Under the pieces are notes generated by a model. It was not told the DNA's origin, did no database searches, and saw nothing but the letters and a program-made list of their open reading frames with translations. A stretch of DNA of 64,000 nucleotides from NCBI GenBank assembly GCA_934167785.1, contig CAKPLX010000001.1:15114-79113 (forward strand), given 5' to 3'. This document shows, one piece after another, positions 32,428-40,971 of this stretch (position 1 is its first letter; the number at the start of each line of letters is the position of its first letter). The stretch is from an uncultured Bacilli bacterium (lineage in GTDB: Bacteria; Bacillota_I; Bacilli_A; RF39; UBA660). The position numbers and the translations under genes are program-made.

Positions 32428-33570
32428 ATGGGAAAATATGATAACATTCTAAAAGAAAAAAAAGTATATAAAGATCCCGAGATCAAGCACAGCAAATTCA
32501 CTAAATATGTAATTATTTATCTTTTATTTTTAATACTTTTAATTTCCGTTAGTTACCTTATTTATTACAATACCATTCTATCTCCTAAAAATCTTATCCT
32601 AAACAACCTCGAAACAATAAAAAATAATACCCAAAACTTGCTTTCAAACACAACTTGGGAAAAAAATTATGAAGGAACTATCCAACTTGACCAAAACCAA
32701 TACGATATCTCCATCTTAAACGATCAAAATACTTTTAATTGTAAATTAACCAACCAAAATAATAATTTATATTTAAAATTGATGCCCAATAAATATTCAA
32801 TAGAACTTTCTACACTCGAAAAAAAGCAAATTACCAAAGCTACACCTTTAAATCGAATAAATCTAGGACAAAGGCTAACCACTTATTTAAATACAACCAA
32901 ATACCTTAAAACCATCTACTTCAATCAAACCACTCCAATCGTAGAATTAAATTTTACCCTAACTGAAAAAGATATCAACACAATCTTAGGAAGTTCTCTC
33001 CTAAAAGAAAAATATAATATTATTGTTACCATGAAAAATAATGCACTAACTAACCAACTGATCTCTATCAAATTAAGCATTGCTAATGAAACCAGTCATT
33101 TAAGAAGCTTACTAGAGTATCAAAATCATAAAATTATTTATAAAGATGTTTTCAATCAAAATTACCGTTTACTTTTAAACAAAAAAGGTCAAGATTTTTC
33201 CATCAAGATTTATAAAAACGATGACTTATACAGTATTTTTTCAAAAGAACAGCCAGCAAAAGAAACGTACAACTATACTTACCAAATGATCAACAAAGTG
33301 TACACAATTCATTTTAATATCAATAAAAATCAGGAAAGTTATATTTATCATCTAAATTCTGATATTGAAATAGAAGGAATGACAGATAGCAAAGACTTAA
33401 TAATTACTCTAAAAAAAGAAAAAAAGAATTTATTAGAAGAAACCGACGCTAAAGAGATAAATTACACAACTTTATCCCAAGAGGAAAAGCAAGAATATGA
33501 AGAAAAAATCAATAATTTTCTAAAACCATTAAAAGAACTTTACGAGGAATACAAAAATAATATCAACTAA
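32428..33570 (+). CDS. Unknown membrane-anchored extracellular protein, 380 aa
   Basis: Not recognised. A short charged cytoplasmic N-terminus, one membrane helix (YVIIYLLFLILLISVSYLIYY) and about 330 outside residues rich in Asn, Thr, Lys and beta strands, ending in an acidic helix. Composition suggests a surface lipobox-free anchored protein. GAAGAGGTG sits about 7 nt ahead of the ATG at 32428, while an in-frame GTG at 32419 overlaps the ribosome site. Its 3' end overlaps the convergent gene at 33529 by 42 nt. Confidence 0.75.
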   Translation: MGKYDNILKEKKVYKDPEIKHSKFTKYVIIYLLFLILLISVSYLIYYNTILSPKNLILNNLETIKNNTQNLLSNTTWEKNYEGTIQLDQNQYDISILNDQNTFNCKLTNQNNNLYLKLMPNKYSIELSTLEKKQITKATPLNRINLGQRLTTYLNTTKYLKTIYFNQTTPIVELNFTLTEKDINTILGSSLLKEKYNIIVTMKNNALTNQLISIKLSIANETSHLRSLLEYQNHKIIYKDVFNQNYRLLLNKKGQDFSIKIYKNDDLYSIFSKEQPAKETYNYTYQMINKVYTIHFNINKNQESYIYHLNSDIEIEGMTDSKDLIITLKKEKKNLLEETDAKEINYTTLSQEEKQEYEEKINNFLKPLKELYEEYKNNIN

Positions 33571-34032
33571 CTCCAAAAAAGTTAAAATTAAAGTGACCTT
33601 TTTAGGAATTTTCGAAATCAAAGGATCAAGATGTTTCTTAACAAAATATAAATAAAAGCAACCAAGAATTCCCCAAACAAAAGACAACTCCAAGCAAACA
33701 TATGGTCCCATGTTGTAAGCCTTTTTTGAGTAGTCCCACAATCTCACTTGAAATAAAGCATATAAAATCACACCGCCCAGCCATTCAATTATACTCATTA
33801 AAAAAGCACAGCTAAAAAAAGTAATTATTCCCTTAAAAAAGCGATTTCCTTTTATCCTAGGCAAAAAATACTGATCAAGTAAATTTAATCCTAACACGCC
33901 AAAACCATAAACATAAGTAAATGGACCAAAACAAATTCCACTATGACGCTTACTTTTTTTAACCTTATAAATTGTACTTTCCAACAAAAAGCCCAAAACA
34001 GAATAAATAATTAAACAATTAAGAGAATACAT
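33529..34032 (-). CDS. Putative ABC-transporter-type membrane protein (CmpB family)
   Basis: 167 residues, about five membrane helices. GFLLESTIY, GICFGPFTYVYGFGVLGL, SIIEWLGGVILYALF and LWDYSKKAYNMGPYVCLELSFVWG are the conserved blocks of the PF06541 family, described as putative ABC transporter permeases and common in gut Firmicutes; no ATPase is adjacent and true function is unknown. AGGTGA decides the ATG at 34032. Confidence 0.82.
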   Translation of the reverse strand: MYSLNCLIIYSVLGFLLESTIYKVKKSKRHSGICFGPFTYVYGFGVLGLNLLDQYFLPRIKGNRFFKGIITFFSCAFLMSIIEWLGGVILYALFQVRLWDYSKKAYNMGPYVCLELSFVWGILGCFYLYFVKKHLDPLISKIPKKVTLILTFLELVDIIFVFLVKFF

Positions 34033-34059
34033 ATCATCACCTAAATTTATCATGAACAA

Positions 34060-34099
34060 AAAAGAAGAATAGTATTCAAAAAAATACTTTTCTTCTTTT
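34060..34099 (-). terminator. Terminator of the SASP gene
   Basis: A 17-bp stem with one mismatch (34060-34076 with 34083-34099), followed on the minus strand by a T run. It can also limit read-through from the other side. Confidence 0.8.
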
Positions 34100-34117
34100 T
34101 ATTTTTATAAATAATCC

Positions 34118-34330
34118 TTATTTTGTTTGATTATAATTAGATCCATTTAAATGACTTTCTCCTAATTTAACTAATCTCTTAGTGATTTCACCACCAACTG
34201 ATCCGTTAGCTCTAGCAGTTGCATCTGGTCCAAGGTTAACACCAAACTCATTAGCAATTTCATATTTCATTCTTTCGATTGCTTGTTTTGCACCTGGAAC
34301 TACCATTTTATTATTATTTTGGCTGTTCAT
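34118..34330 (-). CDS. Small acid-soluble spore protein, alpha/beta type
   Basis: 70 residues. [10 protein letters not shown] is the GPR protease cleavage region (between Glu and Phe), and [20 protein letters not shown] is the DNA-binding part of alpha/beta SASPs, which coat forespore DNA, protect it from UV and supply amino acids on outgrowth. AGGAGG is 8 nt from the ATG at 34330; an in-frame GTG at 34339 lies inside the ribosome site. A sigma-G promoter is expected; only a partial match (CCTATTA with GTATG 20 nt upstream) is seen. Confidence 0.95.
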   Translation of the reverse strand: MNSQNNNKMVVPGAKQAIERMKYEIANEFGVNLGPDATARANGSVGGEITKRLVKLGESHLNGSNYNQTK

Positions 34331-34403
34331 TATGTTCACCTCCTACACTAATAGGTTGTGAACTTTTAAACTTTTCATACCCTAAATCAATTGGTAATTT
34401 TTT

Positions 34404-35591
34404 CTAAAAATCATATCTCTTTTCAGCAACACCACAATGAACAGAAATTGTTTCCATTTGATCCACAGCTTCATTAATTAAAACGGAATAATCTATTTTC
34501 TTTTCCATTTCTAAACATTTTTCCAACACAGGATGAATCACTGGATGTTTAGGTAAGAATATTGTACAACAATCTTCATAAGGCAAAATAGAAATTTCAT
34601 AAGTTCCTATTTTTTTAGCAATATCAATAATTTCCAATTTATCTAAACAAGCAACAGGACGAATAACAGGAATATTAGTAACCTGATTAATAACACACAT
34701 ACTAGGCAAAGTCTGACTAGCAACTTGTCCAACTGATTCCCCATTAACAAGAACATAAGAATGTGTTTTTTGAATAACCACCTCAGAAATTCTATACATC
34801 ATTCTTCGCATAATGGTAATCATATAATCAGGATTCATATTTTGATAAATACTTTCCTGAATCTTGGTAAAATTGATAACATGTAATTTAATATCAGGTT
34901 GATATTGAGAAAGTTTTTGAACTAAATCCTTTACTTTCTTTTTGGCTAAAGAAGAAGTATGAGGAGGAGATTCAAAATACAAACATTCAATTTTAATTCC
35001 TCTCTTCATTGCCATATATCCTGCAACAGGAGAATCAATTCCCCCAGATAACATTAGTATGCCTTTCCCAGCAACACCAACCGGATATCCTCCAGCACCT
35101 TCAAATTCTTCTCCATAGATATAAGAGAAATTTTCTCGAATTTCAATTTTTAAAGTATAATCTGGATGATGAATATCAACTGCAATATGCGGAATTTTTT
35201 TTAAAATCAACCCACCAATTTCTCGACTAAACTCCATACTATTAATAGGAAAATTTTTATTACTTCTTTTTGTTTCTACTTTGAAAGTTTGAAAATTTTG
35301 TCTTTGAACAACATCTAAAATATTTTCCTTCAACTCCTCAATATTATTATTACTTTGATAAGCAATAACTATACGATGAATTCCAAAAACATTTTTTAAT
35401 TTTTCAATAATAAAAGGGATTCTTTCAACAGAACTTGGTTCAATAAACATTCGAACTCTATTTTTTAAAATGTGAATCTCTTCATCTTTTAAACTTTTTT
35501 GAATATTTTCTAATAACGTTTGAATAAATAAGTTACGATTTTGCTTTTTGGTAGTTAATTCTCCATACTGGATTAATATTACTTTTTTCAT
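34404..35591 (-). CDS. thiI: tRNA 4-thiouridine synthase ThiI
   Basis: 395 residues. A ferredoxin-like N-terminal domain, a THUMP domain (about 60-165) and the PP-loop pyrophosphatase domain with LMLSGGIDSPVAGY. It uses ATP and a persulfide donor to thiolate U8 of tRNA, and can feed thiazole synthesis. DCCTIFLPKHP holds the conserved cysteine. The C-terminal rhodanese domain of E. coli ThiI is absent, as in Bacillus, where a paired cysteine desulfurase (NifZ) supplies sulfur; none is adjacent here. Confidence 0.95.
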   Translation of the reverse strand: MKKVILIQYGELTTKKQNRNLFIQTLLENIQKSLKDEEIHILKNRVRMFIEPSSVERIPFIIEKLKNVFGIHRIVIAYQSNNNIEELKENILDVVQRQNFQTFKVETKRSNKNFPINSMEFSREIGGLILKKIPHIAVDIHHPDYTLKIEIRENFSYIYGEEFEGAGGYPVGVAGKGILMLSGGIDSPVAGYMAMKRGIKIECLYFESPPHTSSLAKKKVKDLVQKLSQYQPDIKLHVINFTKIQESIYQNMNPDYMITIMRRMMYRISEVVIQKTHSYVLVNGESVGQVASQTLPSMCVINQVTNIPVIRPVACLDKLEIIDIAKKIGTYEISILPYEDCCTIFLPKHPVIHPVLEKCLEMEKKIDYSVLINEAVDQMETISVHCGVAEKRYDF

Positions 35592-35738
35592 AAATTTCCT
35601 TCTTTCGTATATTCATTATAAAAACAAATAAAATTTCTGTCAATAATAAAGAAAATTTGCTACAAAAAAATAACTAAAAATTAACTAATTATCTTTTATA
35701 ACCAAAAATAGAAAGAGCAAAAAATTAACTTATCGTTA

Positions 35739-35767
35739 TTGACACTAGAATAAAATTATGGTACAAT
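35739..35767 (+). promoter_or_regulatory. Sigma-A promoter of the DinG-like gene
   Basis: Perfect TTGACA (35739-35744), a 17-bp spacer and TACAAT (35762-35767) with TGG ahead of it. Confidence 0.85.
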
Positions 35768-35795
35768 TCTTTCTAAGAAAAAGGGGGAAAATATA

Positions 35796-37898
35796 ATGAG
35801 TTTTTGGAAAGAAAGTGAATATCAATTACCAGAAGAAAATACAGAATTATTTTTTGAAAAATTAAAAAAATCAAAAAAGGAGCTAGAACCTGAACTGAAA
35901 GGATTTACTTATCGACAAGAACAGCAAAATTATGCTCTAGATATTATGAAAGCAATCCGGGAAAAACAAATTTTATTAATCGAAGCGGGAGTAGGGATTG
36001 GGAAGAGCTATGGATACCTTATTCCTATTTTCTATACTAAAAAAAATATTACTAGTTTTAAAAAAGTAGTTATCTCAACATCAACAATCGCTTTACAACA
36101 ACAATTATTAAAAGATGTTCAAAAAATTTCTAAAATGTTAAATATTCCTATCGAGGCAGGAATTGCAAAAGGAATCAATAATTATGCTTGTTTAAAAAAA
36201 ATCAGTGACCTAGAATATCGATTAAGTCCATCCTCAGAAGAAAGAAGAGAGTTAGAGAAATTAGAAAAGGAAATGCGAAAGTTGGCTTCTTGTGATAAAG
36301 AAGAATTAAAGGAATTTAGCAATAATATTTGGGAAAAAATTAAAATTAGTTCACGTGGAAAATGTAGCAATTGCGGTTATTCTAAACAATGTTTATACCG
36401 TCTTCAGCAAAAAAAACTATCAAAAAGCAACATAATTATCACCAACCATGCTAATTTTGTTAAAGATTTAATTGAAGATGGTGAACTTGCGAAAAATGCA
36501 AATATGTTTATCTTTGACGAAGCACATCAACTAGAGGGAAATATGAGAAATATTCAAGAAAAATCATTAGAGTTAGACGAAATTAAAATGGTCATTAATA
36601 AAGTTTGTAGTTCAATGGCAAGTTATTATAGAGACAATACCTTATATTCTATCGAAGAATCAGACGAATCAACTACATGGAAACATGCATCTCAATTAAA
36701 GCAAGCGGCTGAACAACTATTTTCTGCAATGAGAAAAAATGCAAGTCATTATTTTTCCCAAAACAAAAAAAATAATGATTTGGATCAATCAATCACTGAT
36801 TACAATCGACTTCCTTTCACTTATACAAAAACAATACAAGAAATTTTAAAAAAAATAATAGAAGAAATCAAAATCTTAAAACAAGAAATGAAAAATTATG
36901 AAAAAAAATATACCACAACTCTTCAAACAAAAGAATCAAGTAAAATAAATGAAATTTATTTTCTTTTTAAAGATATGTATGAACAAGATAAAAGTACAAA
37001 TATTTATTGGGTAGATTTTTATAAAACAAATAAAATTACTCTCCATTACACAAAAAAATCAAACATAAACATCACTAAAGGAATACTCAGCAAAAAAGTT
37101 CCTGTAATTTACACTTCCGGAACAATGATAGATAACAAAAATAGTTACCAATATTTTAGAAAAGGAATCGATTTAATAGGCGATACTAATCAAACAATTA
37201 TAGAAGGAGCAAGTTATCCTTCTCCATATAATTACAAAAAAAATTCTTTATTTTATTGTAATCCTAAATTAGCTAACCCTAATAACTACAAAAGTTATAT
37301 TATAGACTTGGCTTGCGAAATCGATCAATTGTTAAGAGCAACAGAAGGAAAAGCCCTAGTTTTATTCACTTCAAAAAAATGTATGAAAGATATTTATGAA
37401 AGGTTATCCCAAAATGAATATAATTTTCCACTCTTATTGCAAACCGAAAATAATACAGTAGAAGTAAAAAAAATATTTCAAGAAGATGTTAATTCATGTT
37501 TATTTGCAACAGGTGCGTTTTGGGAAGGAATTGATATTAAAGGAAAATCCTTAAGCAATTTAATCATTACTCATTTACCATTTGATGTAGTCGACCCGAT
37601 CTCCCAATATAAAGCTAGTATTTATGCCACTGATTCCGCAAAGTTTAACGAAGTATATATCCCAAGTATGTTAGTCAAATTTACTCAAGCTGCCGGCAGA
37701 TTAATTAGAGACAGCAAAGACGTTGGTATCATCAGTTGCTTAGATTCTAGATTTCCTAAATATCAAAATCTAATCGAGGAAAAAACAAGAATGGTCAATT
37801 ATACCGAAAACATTAGTGATGTTATTCAATTTGCCGAACCCAAAATTCTAAATTCAAAAACAAGAAAAAAGAAAACAAAAAGCATCACTTCCCATTAG
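35796..37898 (+). CDS. DinG/XPD-like ATP-dependent DNA helicase
   Basis: 700 residues of the superfamily 2 DinG/XPD group. Q-like FTYRQEQ, Walker A EAGVGIGKSYGYL, FDEAHQ box, and the C-terminal GAFWEGIDIKG and QAAGRLIRD motifs. An iron-sulfur cluster is indicated by NYACLKK plus KCSNCGYSKQCLY. The exonuclease domain of the Bacillus DinG is absent. Function is unwinding of damaged or R-loop DNA. Strong promoter, AAGGGGG ribosome site. Confidence 0.88.
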   Translation: MSFWKESEYQLPEENTELFFEKLKKSKKELEPELKGFTYRQEQQNYALDIMKAIREKQILLIEAGVGIGKSYGYLIPIFYTKKNITSFKKVVISTSTIALQQQLLKDVQKISKMLNIPIEAGIAKGINNYACLKKISDLEYRLSPSSEERRELEKLEKEMRKLASCDKEELKEFSNNIWEKIKISSRGKCSNCGYSKQCLYRLQQKKLSKSNIIITNHANFVKDLIEDGELAKNANMFIFDEAHQLEGNMRNIQEKSLELDEIKMVINKVCSSMASYYRDNTLYSIEESDESTTWKHASQLKQAAEQLFSAMRKNASHYFSQNKKNNDLDQSITDYNRLPFTYTKTIQEILKKIIEEIKILKQEMKNYEKKYTTTLQTKESSKINEIYFLFKDMYEQDKSTNIYWVDFYKTNKITLHYTKKSNINITKGILSKKVPVIYTSGTMIDNKNSYQYFRKGIDLIGDTNQTIIEGASYPSPYNYKKNSLFYCNPKLANPNNYKSYIIDLACEIDQLLRATEGKALVLFTSKKCMKDIYERLSQNEYNFPLLLQTENNTVEVKKIFQEDVNSCLFATGAFWEGIDIKGKSLSNLIITHLPFDVVDPISQYKASIYATDSAKFNEVYIPSMLVKFTQAAGRLIRDSKDVGIISCLDSRFPKYQNLIEEKTRMVNYTENISDVIQFAEPKILNSKTRKKKTKSITSH

Positions 37899-37933
37899 TA
37901 ACGTTAATAAAAAAATAGTAGAAAACCTAAAAA

Positions 37934-37985
37934 AAATAAAACATGAGCAATTTTTCTTTATGAATATTTTGCTTGTGTTTTATTT
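37934..37985. terminator. Hairpin after the DinG-like gene
   Basis: AAATAAAACATGAGCAA (37934-37950) pairs with TTGCTTGTGTTTTATTT (37969-37985), two mismatches. U-rich right arm but no pure T run. It lies between the helicase gene and the end of the convergent small RNA. Confidence 0.55.
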
Positions 37986-38091
37986 AAAAAAACAAAGAGA
38001 CTGTTCCCCTGAGGACAGTCTCCCAAAAAGAATAAAAAGGGTTGGCTAGTGTGATACTAGCACCAATTCATACAAAATTTGAATTGGTGAT
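37986..38091 (-). ncRNA. Candidate structured small RNA, about 105 nt
   Basis: Minus strand of the 320-bp gap between the helicase and the gene at 38219. TTGACA and TAGTAT (17-bp spacer) place the 5' end near 38090. From there come a perfect 10-bp hairpin (38089-38061), a 5-bp hairpin (38060-38046), a C/U-rich linker holding ACCC and UUUUUAUUCUUUUU, and a GC-rich hairpin (38022-37997) followed by TTTGTTTTTTT, a textbook terminator. There is no ORF with a ribosome site. It matches no known RNA family I can recall (not 6S, SRP, tmRNA or a common riboswitch). The linker could pair with A/G-rich ribosome sites. Structure and promoter are seen; function is unknown. Confidence 0.65.
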
Positions 38092-38095
38092 TTAT

Positions 38096-38124
38096 ATACT
38101 AATAAATTTCTTATTATTTGTCAA
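38096..38124 (-). promoter_or_regulatory. Promoter of the candidate small RNA
   Basis: On the minus strand perfect TTGACA (38124-38119), a 17-bp spacer and TAGTAT (38101-38096, four of six -10 positions). Confidence 0.6.
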
Positions 38125-38185
38125 GCAAAAATTTAAAAAAAATATTTTTTTTAAAAAAGGACGACTTTCCAAGAAATACTTTTTT

Positions 38186-38194
38186 TGTTATAAT
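38186..38194 (+). promoter_or_regulatory. Extended -10 promoter TGTTATAAT
   Basis: TG-T-TATAAT, 25 bp ahead of the start at 38219; no clear -35. Confidence 0.6.
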
Positions 38195-38218
38195 ATATGA
38201 AAAAAGGAGATTCCAAAA

Positions 38219-39112
38219 ATGAAAAATGATAAAATATATAAATATACGATGCTCATTTTAATTCTCATATTAATAATACTATGTATCCTGTTATACCATA
38301 AGAAAGACACTTCAAAAGTAGTCAACGCCACTATATCCTACGTTGGAGAAAATTATATCATTGCTAAAGATGAAAATAATCAAGAATATTCTCTTTTTGC
38401 AAAAGAAAATTATGAAACAGGAGATCAAATTACTTTTGATATAAAAAATCAAAAAAATACAAATCCCATAACTGGAGAAATTAGTAATTTAAAAAAAAGA
38501 AATGAACAAATTGATTTTCAAATTGAAGATACAAAATCACAAGAAGAAAGTGCATCCACAAAAAACGATCAAAACAATTCCATAACCCCTTCCAAAACAA
38601 CTACCGAAGAAAATAATCAAGAAGAAAGTAATAGTGATCAAAATGTTATTCAATACGCCGAGGAATTAAATACAGAGATAGAAAATAGTTCAAATATTAC
38701 CAATAGTATAAAAACAAAATTTGTTACACTAGTAGATTTTCTTTTCTATGAAGGAACAATTCAAAATAAAACTTTTAAAGAATTAAGTAATGAAGCAAAA
38801 TTGAAAGTATTAAAATTAGCATACACTATTGACCAAAAAATTGAATCTAAATTTCCAGACTATAAAGAAAAAATTAAAGATACCTCTACAAAAACATATT
38901 CCAATATCAAAACAAAAGTAATTACCACTTATTTAGATTTATCTACTAAAGTATGTAATAATAATCAAAGTACTTGTCAAAGTGCCAAAGAGGGATTAAA
39001 CGATATGAAAGAAAGTTTTTCTCTTACTTGGAGTTTTATTAAAGAAATAAAAGGCATAGGAATCCAAAAATTAAAAGATTGGTATGAAATTTGGAGGGAA
39101 ACAAATGATTGA
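38219..39112 (+). CDS. Unknown membrane-anchored protein, 297 aa
   Basis: Not recognised. An N-terminal membrane helix (YTMLILILILIILCILLYH), a small beta domain (about 35-85, ATISYVGENYIIAKDENNQEY), a Ser/Thr/Asn/Glu-rich linker (about 100-145) and a helical C-terminal domain with a disulfide-capable pair (KVCNNNQSTCQ). The order suggests an extracellular protein on a flexible stalk. Its stop overlaps uvrC by 8 nt, so it is the first gene of a uvrC operon, an unexpected partner. Confidence 0.75.
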   Translation: MKNDKIYKYTMLILILILIILCILLYHKKDTSKVVNATISYVGENYIIAKDENNQEYSLFAKENYETGDQITFDIKNQKNTNPITGEISNLKKRNEQIDFQIEDTKSQEESASTKNDQNNSITPSKTTTEENNQEESNSDQNVIQYAEELNTEIENSSNITNSIKTKFVTLVDFLFYEGTIQNKTFKELSNEAKLKVLKLAYTIDQKIESKFPDYKEKIKDTSTKTYSNIKTKVITTYLDLSTKVCNNNQSTCQSAKEGLNDMKESFSLTWSFIKEIKGIGIQKLKDWYEIWRETND

Positions 39113-40865
39113 CGAAAAGTTAAAATTAGTACCTCATCATCCGGGATGTTACCTCATGAAAAACAAAGATGGAATCATTATCTATGTAGGAAAATCAAAA
39201 AATCTAAAAAATCGTTTGACTTCTTACTTCAAATCAAGCCATACGGGAAAAACAGCAATGTTAGTAAGAGATATTGTTGATTTTGAATATATTTTAACCT
39301 CTTCAGAATTAGAAGCATTATTATTAGAAATTAATTTAATAAAAAAATATGATCCTAAATATAATATTCTCCTAAGAGATGATAAAACATATCCTTACAT
39401 TGAAATAACAAACGAAAGTATATTTCGACTTCAAATTGTAAGGAACCCTAATATTAAGAAGAAAAAAAATACCAAACTATTTGGCCCATTTCCTAATGTT
39501 ACAGCGGCAAGAAAAGTTGTAGACATGATTAATCGAATTTATCCTCTAAAAAAATGTCATAATGAACAAAAAAAAGTCTGTTTATACTATCATATAGGAG
39601 AATGTTTAGGTTACTGCGAAAAAAATATCGATAGAAATCAAATTAATCAAATGAAAAATGAAATTATTTCTTTTCTAAACGGGAATCATAAACTAATCAC
39701 AGATAAATTAAAAAATAAAATGGAAGAATCAGCAGAAAAATTGCAATTCGAAAAAGCGAAAGAATATAAAGAATTACTAGATTATATCTCTATCACATTA
39801 GAAAAACAAAAAGTAGAATCAGACGATAATTACGATAGAGATATTATTGGATATTATACTAAAAATGGATATCTTTCCATTCATCTTCTTTTCATTAGAG
39901 GGGGAAAATTATTAGATAACAAATATAATCTTTATCCGATGATAGACACAGTAGAAGAAGAATTAATGACATATATCTCAAAGTTTTACGATAGGCACAA
40001 AATTCGCCCCCATGAAGTAATTGTTCCCGAAATAGTAAATAAAGAAATATTAGAAGAAGCATTTCAATTAAAAATGATTACTCCTCAAAAAGGAAAAAAG
40101 AAAAAAATGTTGGAATTAGCAAATGAAAATGCCAAAAATTACTTAAATGAACAATTAACCTTAATAGAAAGAGATGACCAAAAAACAATTGGAGCAATTA
40201 ACGAACTAGCCAAAATTTTAAACATTCAACGTGCAAATAGAATTGAATTATTTGATAATTCTAATCTATTTGGTAATTTTAATGTTTCAGGAATGGTTGT
40301 TTTTATTGATGGAAAGCCAGCAAAAAACGAGTATCGCAAATTTAAAATTAGCCAAGAAGTAAATGACGACTATGGAACAATGAAAGAGGTAATTTATAGA
40401 AGATATTTTCGTGTTTTAAAAGAGCATTTAGAAAAACCAGATCTCATTATAGTAGATGGAGGACTAGGGCAGTTACATGTGGCAAAAGAAGTATTATCTT
40501 CTCTTAATTTAAATATTCCTATAGTTGGACTAAAGAAAAATGATAAACATAGCACTTCAGAATTAATTGGGGGGGATCCACCTCAAATTATTCCTATTAA
40601 TAAAAAAAGTAGCTTATTTCTTCTTTTAACAAAAATGCAAGACGAAGTACATAACTTCACCATCAATTATCATCGACAAATTAGAAGTAAAGGCTCTCTA
40701 GCAAGTATTTTAGATAATATTTCAGGAATAGGAGAGGTACGAAAAAATAAATTATTAAAGAAATATCATACAATATCCAATATTGGAAAAGCAACAATCG
40801 AAGAATTATCTAAAATTGTTCCTAAAGAAGTTGCTGTTCAATTAAAAAATATTTGCTCTTCTTAG
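39105..40865 (+). CDS. uvrC: Excinuclease ABC subunit C
   Basis: 586 residues. GIY-YIG nuclease domain at the N-terminus (GCYLMKNKDGIIIYVGKSKN), a UVR helix pair (about 195-230), the RNase H-like nuclease domain with IELFDNSNLFGN and IIVDGGLGQLHVA, and C-terminal helix-hairpin-helix motifs (NISGIGEVRKNKLL). It makes the two incisions of nucleotide excision repair. GGAGGG 7 nt ahead chooses ATG 39105 over an in-frame ATG at 39084. uvrA and uvrB are elsewhere. Confidence 0.96.
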   Translation: MIDEKLKLVPHHPGCYLMKNKDGIIIYVGKSKNLKNRLTSYFKSSHTGKTAMLVRDIVDFEYILTSSELEALLLEINLIKKYDPKYNILLRDDKTYPYIEITNESIFRLQIVRNPNIKKKKNTKLFGPFPNVTAARKVVDMINRIYPLKKCHNEQKKVCLYYHIGECLGYCEKNIDRNQINQMKNEIISFLNGNHKLITDKLKNKMEESAEKLQFEKAKEYKELLDYISITLEKQKVESDDNYDRDIIGYYTKNGYLSIHLLFIRGGKLLDNKYNLYPMIDTVEEELMTYISKFYDRHKIRPHEVIVPEIVNKEILEEAFQLKMITPQKGKKKKMLELANENAKNYLNEQLTLIERDDQKTIGAINELAKILNIQRANRIELFDNSNLFGNFNVSGMVVFIDGKPAKNEYRKFKISQEVNDDYGTMKEVIYRRYFRVLKEHLEKPDLIIVDGGLGQLHVAKEVLSSLNLNIPIVGLKKNDKHSTSELIGGDPPQIIPINKKSSLFLLLTKMQDEVHNFTINYHRQIRSKGSLASILDNISGIGEVRKNKLLKKYHTISNIGKATIEELSKIVPKEVAVQLKNICSS

Positions 40866-40886
40866 AAAGCGCAAAAACTTCACTGC

Positions 40887-40915
40887 TTGAAATTTAATTC
40901 ATTCTCTGTTATAAT
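40887..40915 (+). promoter_or_regulatory. Sigma-A promoter of the duplicated protein gene
   Basis: TTGAAA (40887-40892), a 17-bp spacer and TATAAT (40910-40915) with TGT ahead of the -10. Confidence 0.75.
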
Positions 40916-40971
40916 AACGCTCAATCGAGTTTTCTGATCAAAAAATTTGCGACAGTTAAAGGGGGATCATG

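Noticed and set aside
34343..34376. Sigma-G promoter for the SASP gene
   Set aside because: Only GTATG with a 20-nt spacer and CCTATTA could be found; spacing and one -10 base are wrong, so it is mentioned but not annotated.
37997..38089. Plus-strand riboswitch or attenuator for the gene at 38219
   Set aside because: The hairpins have no T run on the plus strand and a separate promoter follows them, whereas the minus strand has promoter and terminator in the right order.
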